From NCBI GenBank assembly GCA_015523575.1, contig WAJZ01000109.1, positions 1-6,519 of the forward strand: a stretch of 6,519 bases of DNA, read 5' to 3'. Of this stretch, positions 1-5,225 are shown one piece after another. Position 1 is the stretch's first letter. Each line of letters opens with the position of its first letter. The position numbers and the translations under genes were made by a program. The DNA is from Candidatus Hestiella acidicharens (GTDB lineage: Archaea; Thermoproteota; Thermoprotei_A; Sulfolobales; Acidilobaceae). Under the pieces are notes generated by a model. The model worked only from the letters and a program-made list of their open reading frames with translations, was not told the origin of the DNA and did not search any database.

Positions 1-120
1 ACAAGGGGGCTGTTTCATAGATAGCAATAAATGAAACATTTAATATTTTCCAAAGATAGTCATGATTATGGGGTAGCTCTGAAGATGTGGGGAGTTCTCC
101 TTTCCCAGAAAGCCAGCTAA
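1..120 (+). pseudogene. Possible decayed 3' end of an IS605-type tnpB gene (weak)
   Basis: Frame 1 read through its stops (22-24 and 28-30) gives a pattern like the C-terminal zinc-ribbon and RuvC-III end of TnpB: a 'GLFHR' stretch, then MKHLIFSKDSHDYGVALKMWG, ending at TAA 118-120. The part DSHDYGVALKMWG resembles the TnpB pattern D-R-D-(Y/x)-x-x-(A/S)-L-N-I-x-x-x-G that follows the zinc ribbon. The ribbon cysteines are not visible and the frame is broken, so if this is tnpB it is a relic. It is based on pattern memory only; most of the element would lie left of the window. It may instead be ordinary noncoding DNA. Confidence 0.22.
11..38 (+). other. Stem-loop followed by a T-rich stretch
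   Basis: Bases 11-18 (tgtttcat) and 31-38 (atgaaaca) are perfect 8-base reverse complements around a 12-base loop. The T-rich run tttaatatttt (39-49) follows directly. This could be a transcription terminator of a gene left of the window, or part of a structured RNA or element end. The pairing is seen in the sequence; the function is inferred. Confidence 0.35.
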
Positions 121-139
121 TGAAAATGGGAGGCTGAAA

Positions 140-187
140 GGTTATCCATTACGATTATTTCAAAAGTTTCAAAAGTAGCGGATAACC
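140..187 (+). other. 8-bp inverted repeat enclosing a tandem 9-mer
   Basis: ggttatcc (140-147) pairs perfectly with ggataacc (180-187) across a 32-base loop. The loop contains a tandem duplication of tttcaaaag (158-166 and 167-175). The element lies between the possible tnpB relic and the rps17e promoter. It could be part of a small structured RNA, such as the 3' part of an omega-RNA-like transcript, or an unexpressed element end. I could not match it to RNase P RNA, SRP RNA, tRNA or C/D box RNA. Confidence 0.35.
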
Positions 188-240
188 AGAACGGCTAGGA
201 ACCTATTGTGCCTTTTAATAGGGCATAGCTTCTCAACACC

Positions 241-302
241 ATATAAAAAAGGAAGAAATATTAGCTTTAAATTCCTAAACCATAACAAAAGCATTCAGGT
301 GG
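241..302 (+). promoter_or_regulatory. rps17e promoter and ribosome binding site
   Basis: Two TATA-like boxes precede the gene: atataaaaaa at 241-250 and ctttaaat at 265-272. Using the usual archaeal spacing of about 25 bases, the second would start transcription near 294. That leaves a leader of about 14 bases carrying the Shine-Dalgarno site aggtgg (297-302), five bases before the TTG at 308. The first box would give a leader of about 38 bases. The Shine-Dalgarno site is what decides the start codon. Confidence 0.5.
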
Positions 303-307
303 AAGGC

Positions 308-538
308 TTGGGTAAGGTAAGAACGCTTGCAATAAAAAGATTGGCAAGGAAACTTGTTGAAGAGCATGGGGACTTATTTACGGAGAACTTTGAGGTCAAT
401 AAGAAAGTTATAAACAGCATAGTTTCTTATAGATCAAAAAAGCTAAGGAATCAACTGGCTGGGTATGTAACAAACCTCATCAGGCTCTATAGTAAAAAGC
501 AGAAGATATTAGAAGAAAATACAGGCACCTCCACTTGA
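308..538 (+). CDS. rps17e: 30S ribosomal protein S17e (eS17)
   Basis: Small ribosomal subunit protein of the archaeal/eukaryotic eS17 family, 76 residues, close to the usual archaeal length. The protein begins MGKVRT, then shows the family pattern KRLARKLVEEHGD...F..NFEVNKKVI (residues 10-35) and the signature SKKLRNQLAGYVTNLIRL (43-60), with a short Lys-rich C-terminal tail. I chose TTG 308 because family members start at the (M)GxVRT block and because aggtgg lies five bases upstream. The frame remains open back to another TTG at 206, but that adds 34 residues foreign to the family. The next gene starts 24 bases after the stop with no T-run between, so the two are probably co-transcribed. 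Confidence 0.93.
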   Translation: MGKVRTLAIKRLARKLVEEHGDLFTENFEVNKKVINSIVSYRSKKLRNQLAGYVTNLIRLYSKKQKILEENTGTST

Positions 539-562
539 CGTTGCCTTGGAGAGGAACCCAGC

Positions 563-1327
563 TTGCCAACGGTGAGGATAAGGCTACTAGCTGCACTAAA
601 AGAAAACGCAGACAACAAGGGTATTATTGAAATAGAGGCGTGTAGCTGGAGGAATGCCCTAAAAAAGCTCGTTGCCAGGTATCCAAAGCTTGCAACTGCT
701 ATAAGTAGCAATGGAGATCCTAATCCAGGCTTTATGGTGTTTGTAGATGGCGTCGATTATAGGCTTAAGGAAGGTGAAGAGGAAGCTAGGGAGATCTATA
801 TCCTCCCAATAAACCATGGTGGAATAGAAGTTATGATGCTCTCTTGGAGCGACATAGAGAAGAGCGTTGAAGATATAGCCACAAAGATAAGTGAATCTGG
901 CTTTGAACCCGATGCAATAATATCAATACTGAGAGGTGGCGTCATCCCTGCAAGGCTCCTAGCCGATAGGCTAGAGATAACTAACATAGGCACTATTGAG
1001 GTTAAGCTTTACATATCGGCTGGGCGAAAAGGAGAAAAGCCCTACATAAGGCAACCCTTAACGCTACCAATTAAAGACAAAAGGGTGTTGCTCGTAGACG
1101 ATGTTAGCGATTCTGGGCTAACCCTAGAATTTGCCCTCCAGGCAATCTCCCTATACATGCCCGTGGAAGTCAAGACTGCTACGCTCTATATGAAACCTTG
1201 GACTAGGCTTGTCCCAGACTACTATGCAGAAGAAGTTGACAAGTGGGTGGTTTTTCCTTGGGAGAGAAAGGAATTTGAAAAAGAAGCAAAGTCAATTCCA
1301 GGCCTAGTAATAAGGAACTCTGAATAA
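563..1327 (+). CDS. Fusion of a ubiquitin-like (MoaD/Urm1-type) domain with a COG2236-type phosphoribosyltransferase
   Basis: 254 residues in two parts. Residues 1-87 form a MoaD/ThiS/Urm1-type beta-grasp domain: VRIRLLAALKENA, then ALKKLVARYP, then FMVFVDGVDYRL, ending ILPINHGG with Gly86-Gly87. In free proteins of this type Gly-Gly is the C-terminus, which is adenylated by an E1-like enzyme for sulfur transfer or protein conjugation. Here it is followed without a stop by IEV and then MMLSW (91-95), the start of a full phosphoribosyltransferase: DAIISILRGGVIPARLLADRL (117-137), PRPP loop VLLVDDVSDSGLT (175-187), KTATLYMKP (204-212) and the FPWE block (231-234), typical of COG2236 relatives of xanthine-guanine phosphoribosyltransferase. 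The purine substrate is unproven. The start is TTG 563 after ggagagga (548-555). Probably co-transcribed with rps17e. Either the fusion is stable, or it is a precursor cut after Gly-Gly, or the enzyme is also made alone from ATG 833 or 836. Confidence 0.85.
   Translation: MPTVRIRLLAALKENADNKGIIEIEACSWRNALKKLVARYPKLATAISSNGDPNPGFMVFVDGVDYRLKEGEEEAREIYILPINHGGIEVMMLSWSDIEKSVEDIATKISESGFEPDAIISILRGGVIPARLLADRLEITNIGTIEVKLYISAGRKGEKPYIRQPLTLPIKDKRVLLVDDVSDSGLTLEFALQAISLYMPVEVKTATLYMKPWTRLVPDYYAEEVDKWVVFPWERKEFEKEAKSIPGLVIRNSE
818..838 (+). promoter_or_regulatory. Possible internal ribosome binding site and start for the phosphoribosyltransferase domain
   Basis: The codons for Gly86-Gly87 (ggt gga, 818-823) contain GGTGG, part of the archaeal GAGGTGA consensus. 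Two consecutive in-frame ATG codons follow at 833 and 836, 11 bases after ggtg. Starting there would give a phosphoribosyltransferase of about 163-164 residues, a natural size for the free enzyme. The spacing is somewhat long. This is inference from sequence; no transcript start is visible. Confidence 0.3.
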
Positions 1328-1376
1328 AAAAAAGAAAGCTCCAGCCTCTGTATACATCTTCTTTGCTAAATGGTTT

Positions 1377-1389
1377 AGTCATAATGACT
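1377..1389. promoter_or_regulatory. Palindrome upstream of mbf1 (possible operator)
   Basis: agtcat (1377-1382) and atgact (1384-1389) are perfect reverse complements around one central base, within the 165-base gap between the fusion gene and mbf1. The site is about 75 bases upstream of the mbf1 TATA box, so it could be an activator or distal operator site. A 13-base palindrome can arise by chance, and no second copy was noticed. The rest of the gap (1328-1492) shows no gene, RNA or strong terminator that I can support. Confidence 0.2.
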
Positions 1390-1463
1390 GATTCATAAGG
1401 ACCGATAAGGGCAGAAAATATCTTGTTGGTTAGATGAAGCACTTGAAGAAATGGGCTACTATT

Positions 1464-1493
1464 GATATAAATAGCTTGGAAACCAAATAGCAA
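1464..1493 (+). promoter_or_regulatory. mbf1 operon promoter, TATA box placed for a leaderless transcript
   Basis: The TATA-like box gatataaata (1464-1473) has its centre about 25 bases before the ATG at 1493, so transcription would begin at or next to the start codon. No Shine-Dalgarno site is seen in the preceding caaatagca, which fits a leaderless first gene. This promoter probably drives the whole mbf1-hflX-trm56-tfe-methyltransferase operon. Confidence 0.6.
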
Positions 1494-1975
1494 TGTGGCG
1501 GGGCAAAGTGGAAACGTGCGAGATGTGCGGGATGCCCATAAAGGGAAAGCCCTATAAAGCGATTGTTGATGGTGCAGAGATGATACTTTGCCAAAGGTGC
1601 TACAACAAGCTAATAAAGAGCGGGAGGGCCACCCCTGTCTATGAGAGAAAGGTGGTTCAAGTTAAGAAAAAAGTTGAGAGGTTTGAGGGCCAGCTAGAAC
1701 TTCAAGAGGGCTTTGGAGAAATAATAAAGAAAGGGAGGGAATCTAGGGGCTGGACACAACAGACCTTAGCACAGAAGCTGAGGATAAGTGAGTCGATGCT
1801 AAAGAAGATAGAGCAGGAAAAAATGAAACCCTCGATAAACCTCGCAAAGAAGATAGAGCAGCTCCTCAAAGTAAGAATACTACAGCCGGTTGAATACGAA
1901 GAAATGGAAGAAGGTTCATTCCATGATAAGGTAACATTTGGAGATGTTGTGGTAATAAGAAGGGATGAAGACTAG
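1493..1975 (+). CDS. mbf1: Multiprotein bridging factor 1 homologue (zinc ribbon plus HTH)
   Basis: 160-residue archaeal MBF1, a transcription-associated protein; archaeal members have been linked to ribosome binding. An N-terminal zinc ribbon is formed by C9-x2-C12 and C33-x2-C36. A charged linker follows (52-70), then a Cro/C1-type helix-turn-helix of the HTH_3 class (about 75-130): IIKKGRESRGWTQQTLAQKL, then ISESMLKKIEQEKMKPS. The last 25 residues are acidic. The ribbon plus HTH and the overall length are typical of archaeal MBF1. The ATG at 1493 is supported by the leaderless promoter and by the ribbon beginning at residue 9. The stop TAG (1973-1975) directly abuts the TTG start of hflX, pointing to one transcript and coupled translation. 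Confidence 0.93.
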   Translation: MWRGKVETCEMCGMPIKGKPYKAIVDGAEMILCQRCYNKLIKSGRATPVYERKVVQVKKKVERFEGQLELQEGFGEIIKKGRESRGWTQQTLAQKLRISESMLKKIEQEKMKPSINLAKKIEQLLKVRILQPVEYEEMEEGSFHDKVTFGDVVVIRRDED

Positions 1976-3100
1976 TTGGAGTCTGAGGAGAAGGAAAGGG
2001 CACTCTTGCTGTTGTCAAAGAATTTTCTGAACCATTATAATGAAGCGGTGGCATTAGCGGAAACAGCTGGCTATGAAATTGTCGAAGCAAAAAAGCTAAG
2101 AAGAGAGAAAAAGATAGGGAAGGGTAAGATAAACGAGATAAAGAGGGCGGTTGAAGAAGGGAAAATAACCTCGATCATATACTATGGCGATATACAACCC
2201 TCTTCCCTTTTTAAGCTGGAAAAAGAAACGAGAACCAAGATAATTGATAGGGTTATGCTAATCTTAGATATATTTGCCCTTCACGCTGGTAGCAAAGAGG
2301 CAATGCTGCAAATAGAGATGGCTAAGATAAAGCATGAACTACCATTTATGAGGGAATACATAAGGAGGAGCAAGATGGGCGAACTTGTAGGCTTCTTGGG
2401 TCCTGGAAATTATGGTATAGATGCATATAGGAAACAACAGACCTCAAGGCTATCAAGGATCAAAGAAGCACTTGAAGAAATAAGAAGGAGGGAGCATGAG
2501 AGGGCCATGAGGAGGAAGATGCTTGGCATGACAATAGCCTCCATAGTTGGTTATGCTTCTGCAGGCAAAACATCGCTCTTTAACGCCATTACAAACGAGA
2601 ACAAAAAAGTTGGTAAAGAATACTTCACGACACTATATCCGAAACATAAAATGGTGGTCTATAGGGATAAAAAAGTGCTCTTTGTAGATACAGTTGGTTT
2701 TATAAGGGAAGTACCACCAGAAGTCGTAGAGGCCTTCTACTCTACACTAGAGGAGGTTTCTCTTTCTGACGTAATAGTGTTTGTTGTAGACATGAGTGAG
2801 GATGCAGAGGTAATCAATGAAAAAATAATTGCTGGGGGTGAAATACTAAGAAAACTAAACGCTAGTAGCAGACCGATAATTTTTGCACTAAACAAGGTAG
2901 ACATGGTCGACAATAATACAATAGAGAAAAAGCTCGATGCCATCAAGAAAATATCATTAAAAATAAAACCTGATGCTGAGATGGTTATGGTATCAGCAAC
3001 AAATAAAATAGGTATTGAAAAAGTGCTCGAAAAGGTTATGAGCCTTGCAGGGAGAGAGGTTGGAAAACGGGAGATTAGAAGCGTTAGCAACGCCTTATGA
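1976..3100 (+). CDS. hflX: GTPase HflX
   Basis: 374-residue translational GTPase of the Obg-HflX superfamily; HflX proteins bind ribosomes and, in bacteria, split stalled or stress-inactivated 70S particles. The N-terminal HflX domain (about 8-150) carries the hallmark [20 protein letters not shown] (101-120) and the glycine-rich GFLGPGNYG (139-147). A basic helical linker (155-185) leads to the G domain: G1 GYASAGKT (192-199), G2 FTT (217-219), G3 DTVG (238-241), G4 NKVD (306-309) and G5 SAT (340-342). All nucleotide-binding motifs are intact. The start TTG 1976 abuts the mbf1 stop; an imperfect ribosome binding site (gggatga, about 1962-1968) precedes it. TTG 2006 would be too short for the first strand. 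The 3' end overlaps trm56 by up to 56 bases. Confidence 0.95.
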   Translation: MESEEKERALLLLSKNFLNHYNEAVALAETAGYEIVEAKKLRREKKIGKGKINEIKRAVEEGKITSIIYYGDIQPSSLFKLEKETRTKIIDRVMLILDIFALHAGSKEAMLQIEMAKIKHELPFMREYIRRSKMGELVGFLGPGNYGIDAYRKQQTSRLSRIKEALEEIRRREHERAMRRKMLGMTIASIVGYASAGKTSLFNAITNENKKVGKEYFTTLYPKHKMVVYRDKKVLFVDTVGFIREVPPEVVEAFYSTLEEVSLSDVIVFVVDMSEDAEVINEKIIAGGEILRKLNASSRPIIFALNKVDMVDNNTIEKKLDAIKKISLKIKPDAEMVMVSATNKIGIEKVLEKVMSLAGREVGKREIRSVSNAL

Positions 3101-3623
3101 GAAGGTATATGTCTTGAGGCTTGGTCACAGGCCAGAGAGGGATAAAAGGATCACAACCCATGTTGCATTAGTCGCAAGGGCCTTTGGAGCTAATGGATTT
3201 GTTTTAGAAGGGGTTTGCGATAAAAGGGTTAGAGAATCCTTAGAAAAGGCCTCTAAAAAGTGGGGAGGGAAGATAGATTTTTTCTGTAGCAACAATGGGA
3301 AAGAGTACGTTACGAAGTGGAAGGAAGAAGGGGGCGAGGTGATAAACCTAACGATGTATGGCCTAAACGTCGATGACGTAGTAGGTAAAATATCATCTTC
3401 GCCTAGGCAGAAGCTGATAGTGGTTGGTGGCGAAAAAGTTGAGAGGTTCTACTATGATAATTCTGACTATAACGTCTCCATAGGCTGGCAACCACATAGT
3501 GAGGTGGCAGCCCTTGCTGTCTTTTTAGATAGACTATATAAGGGTAGGGAGCTACTATTATATTATACGGACGCAAGCTTCAAAATAATACCTGCGGAGA
3601 GGGGAAAGATCGTTGAAAGGTGA
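3045..3623 (+). CDS. trm56: tRNA (cytidine(56)-2'-O)-methyltransferase aTrm56
   Basis: SPOUT-class enzyme that 2'-O-methylates C56 in the T-loop of archaeal tRNAs using S-adenosylmethionine. Family signatures: [20 protein letters not shown] (23-42), ARAFGANGF (44-52), NLTMYG (101-106), [10 protein letters not shown] (123-132) and [20 protein letters not shown] (141-160), the last containing the C-terminal trefoil-knot region. The start is unsure. The family normally begins two or three residues before VLRLGHR, but no ATG, GTG or TTG lies there. TTG 3045 (aggt 7 bases upstream) or TTG 3060 (gggag 5 bases upstream) are the candidates, giving about 20 or 15 extra N-terminal residues and an overlap of 56 or 41 bases with hflX. 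The stop overlaps the tfe start by 11 bases. Confidence 0.93.
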   Translation: MQGERLENGRLEALATPYEKVYVLRLGHRPERDKRITTHVALVARAFGANGFVLEGVCDKRVRESLEKASKKWGGKIDFFCSNNGKEYVTKWKEEGGEVINLTMYGLNVDDVVGKISSSPRQKLIVVGGEKVERFYYDNSDYNVSIGWQPHSEVAALAVFLDRLYKGRELLLYYTDASFKIIPAERGKIVER

Positions 3624-4197
3624 ATGGAATGAAAAGGAGGACAACAAAAAATACATAGAGCAGCTAAGGGAATATGTAAGGCTCCTCGCAATGAAGGCAG
3701 AAGCTGATGAAAAAATGGCCTCTGAAATCCTTGAGATTCTCTTAAAAACTGATCCTGAGAGGGGGATAAGTGATGAGGAAATAGAAGGCATCACAGGCTA
3801 TAGACAGAGTGATGTTAGGAAGGTGCTGAGGGTCTTATATAATGCAAAGCTTTCAACATATAAAAGGGGGAAACATCCGGAAAGTGAGGCAACGAGGTAT
3901 TATTGGTACATAGATATGAAATCGGTGAGCCTAGCCATAGTTAAAAGGAAGAAGTCTGTTCTCGAAAAACTCAAATCAAGGCTTGAATATGAGAAAAGCC
4001 ATGAATTCTATAAATGCCCAAAGGATAATACTAGGTATACCTTCGATGATGCCTTTGAATATGACTTTACCTGCCCAAAATGTGGAAGCCTCCTAGAGCC
4101 TGATGATAATTCAAGCTACATTAAAGTGTTGGAGGAGAGGATAGCAAGGCTTGAAGAGGAGATAAAATCTGATGAAAAGAAGGTATTTGGTTCTTGA
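3613..4197 (+). CDS. tfe: Transcription factor TFE (TFIIE-alpha homologue)
   Basis: 194-residue basal transcription factor that stabilises promoter opening by archaeal RNA polymerase with TBP and TFB. The N-terminal extended winged helix (about 17-105) includes [21 protein letters not shown] and [19 protein letters not shown], followed by the RYYWYI strand (95-100). A helical linker (107-130) leads to the zinc ribbon [29 protein letters not shown] (133-162) and a C-terminal acidic helix (168-190). The ribbon has three cysteines (C135, C154, C157); the second position is Asp138. From memory Sulfolobus TFE has the same CPxD form. Start TTG 3613 follows gagggga (3598-3604) and lies inside the trm56 end. 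No partner TFE-beta gene is in the window. Confidence 0.93.
   Translation: MKGEWNEKEDNKKYIEQLREYVRLLAMKAEADEKMASEILEILLKTDPERGISDEEIEGITGYRQSDVRKVLRVLYNAKLSTYKRGKHPESEATRYYWYIDMKSVSLAIVKRKKSVLEKLKSRLEYEKSHEFYKCPKDNTRYTFDDAFEYDFTCPKCGSLLEPDDNSSYIKVLEERIARLEEEIKSDEKKVFGS
4154..4174 (+). promoter_or_regulatory. Strong ribosome binding site inside tfe for the methyltransferase
   Basis: gaggagat (4156-4163) matches the GAGGTGAT consensus with one mismatch and sits eight bases before the ATG at 4172. It lies within the last codons of tfe, so the methyltransferase is probably translated from the tfe mRNA. This supports the choice of ATG 4172 and a 26-base gene overlap. Confidence 0.7.
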
Positions 4198-5173
4198 CGC
4201 ATTTTCCGGTGCAGGGGGCTTTTCCAGAGGCTTTGAAGACGGAGGGTTTGAGGTAGCCGTTGCAATAGAAAATGACCCCCCGGTTTCGAAAACATATAAG
4301 GCGAACTTCCCCGATGCATACTTAATAGCAGATGATGTCAAGAAGGTTAATTATAGAATCATAAAGGAGATAAGCGGCTACTCCCCCGGAGACTTCGACG
4401 TTGTAATAGCAAGCCCCCCTTGCGAACCTTTTACGCAGGCAAACAAGAATAGGAAGAAGCTACCAATAGACAGGCTGTACTCGGACCCCATAGGTCAATT
4501 GTATCTGCATGCAATAAGGATTATAGGTGAACTTAAGCCCAAGTATTTTCTCATAGAAAACGTTCCGGGAATACTTTACGAAGACATAAAAAGTTCTATA
4601 GAGAAAGAAATTAAGAGGATTGGCTACAATATGGCTTTCTTTAACGTGCTCCACTCGGAGGACTACGGGGTTCCTAGCAGAAGGGTTAGGGTTTTTGTTT
4701 CTAACGTTAAAATAGAGCCAAGTAAAGAGAAGAAACAGGTGGTGGCTGACTCACTAAGAGATTTACCAGAGCCTGGATCTTATTGGCCCCCAAACCATGA
4801 AGCGCCGCTAAGCATCAGCAAGAAGCTCCAAAAAAGGATTTCAAAAGTGAAATGGGGGGATTCCCTCATAGAGTTTAAGGGAGCTGAAAACAGAAGGTTC
4901 AAAAACCTCATAAGGTTAAACCCATATAAAATAGCGCCAACGGTCATGGGATCTTCGAGGTTCATCCATCCATTCCAAGATAGAGTACTAACGGTTAGGG
5001 AGCAAGCAAGGCTTATGGGTTTTCCTGACCATCACATATTTTTGGGTGGAAAAGACAAGCAATACAACATGATAGGAGAAGCCGTTCCTCCCCCCTTAGC
5101 TAAGGTGATAGCAACTTTCTTGTTGAAAGTTATTGTAAACTCCCCGGTTAACATTGAACAGGTTAAAGACTAG
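4172..5173 (+). CDS. DNA (cytosine-5-)-methyltransferase, orphan
   Basis: 333-residue C5-cytosine methyltransferase of the Dcm/HhaI class, transferring methyl from S-adenosylmethionine to carbon 5 of cytosine. Motif [10 protein letters not shown] (9-17), the acidic motif II residue E33 in IENDP, motif IV SPPCEPFTQAN (81-91) with catalytic C84, motif VI ENVPG (129-133), motif VIII VPSRRVRVF (167-175), motif IX around LTVREQARLMGFPD (273-286) and motif X IGEAVPPPLA (301-310), Glu replacing the common Asn. All catalytic motifs are intact, in normal order. The target-recognition segment (about 176-255) is small, so the site specificity cannot be read. No CFT motif of Dnmt2-type tRNA enzymes is seen, which favours DNA as substrate. 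No restriction endonuclease or Vsr gene is present. It overlaps tfe by 26 bases; PAN follows 52 bases downstream from its own promoter. Confidence 0.9.
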   Translation: MKRRYLVLDAFSGAGGFSRGFEDGGFEVAVAIENDPPVSKTYKANFPDAYLIADDVKKVNYRIIKEISGYSPGDFDVVIASPPCEPFTQANKNRKKLPIDRLYSDPIGQLYLHAIRIIGELKPKYFLIENVPGILYEDIKSSIEKEIKRIGYNMAFFNVLHSEDYGVPSRRVRVFVSNVKIEPSKEKKQVVADSLRDLPEPGSYWPPNHEAPLSISKKLQKRISKVKWGDSLIEFKGAENRRFKNLIRLNPYKIAPTVMGSSRFIHPFQDRVLTVREQARLMGFPDHHIFLGGKDKQYNMIGEAVPPPLAKVIATFLLKVIVNSPVNIEQVKD

Positions 5174-5181
5174 GCTAAACA

Positions 5182-5219
5182 GGTTAAAAAAGGCTATATA
5201 CAACCTAATACCACGGTGA
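5182..5219 (+). promoter_or_regulatory. PAN promoter and ribosome binding site
   Basis: Two overlapping TATA-like boxes are present: gttaaaaa (5183-5190) and ctatata (5194-5200). The first would start transcription near 5212, keeping the Shine-Dalgarno site ggtga (5215-5219) in a leader of about 14 bases before TTG 5226. The second would start near 5222 and lose that site. The first therefore fits better, and resembles the short-leader arrangement at rps17e. Confidence 0.5.
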
Positions 5220-5225
5220 AGATAT

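Noticed and set aside
1..148. A minus-strand frame open to the left edge (about 49 codons)
   Set aside because: It has no ATG, GTG or TTG start in frame after the stop at 149-151 and matches no family I recognise.
50..205. RNase P RNA, because of ccagaacggcta near 186-197
   Set aside because: It resembles only the 3' conserved ACAGAA..GGCT block; the essential 5' GGAAAGTCC-type block and the rest of the conserved core were not found.
206..307. An extended rps17e start at TTG 206
   Set aside because: It adds 34 residues not found in eS17 proteins, overlaps the TATA boxes, and lacks the well-placed aggtgg found before TTG 308.
1380..1460. A C/D box sRNA in the gap before mbf1
   Set aside because: CTGA and ATGA-like tetramers occur but no set of C, D', C' and D boxes with proper spacing can be assembled.
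1203..1493. A minus-strand open frame of 96 residues spanning the gap before mbf1
   Set aside because: It is half antisense to the phosphoribosyltransferase, has low-complexity hydrophobic content and no ribosome binding site that I can see.
4172..5173. A Dnmt2-like tRNA methyltransferase
   Set aside because: The CFT signature of Dnmt2 is missing and the motif order and spacing fit bacterial-type DNA enzymes, though RNA activity cannot be excluded from sequence alone.
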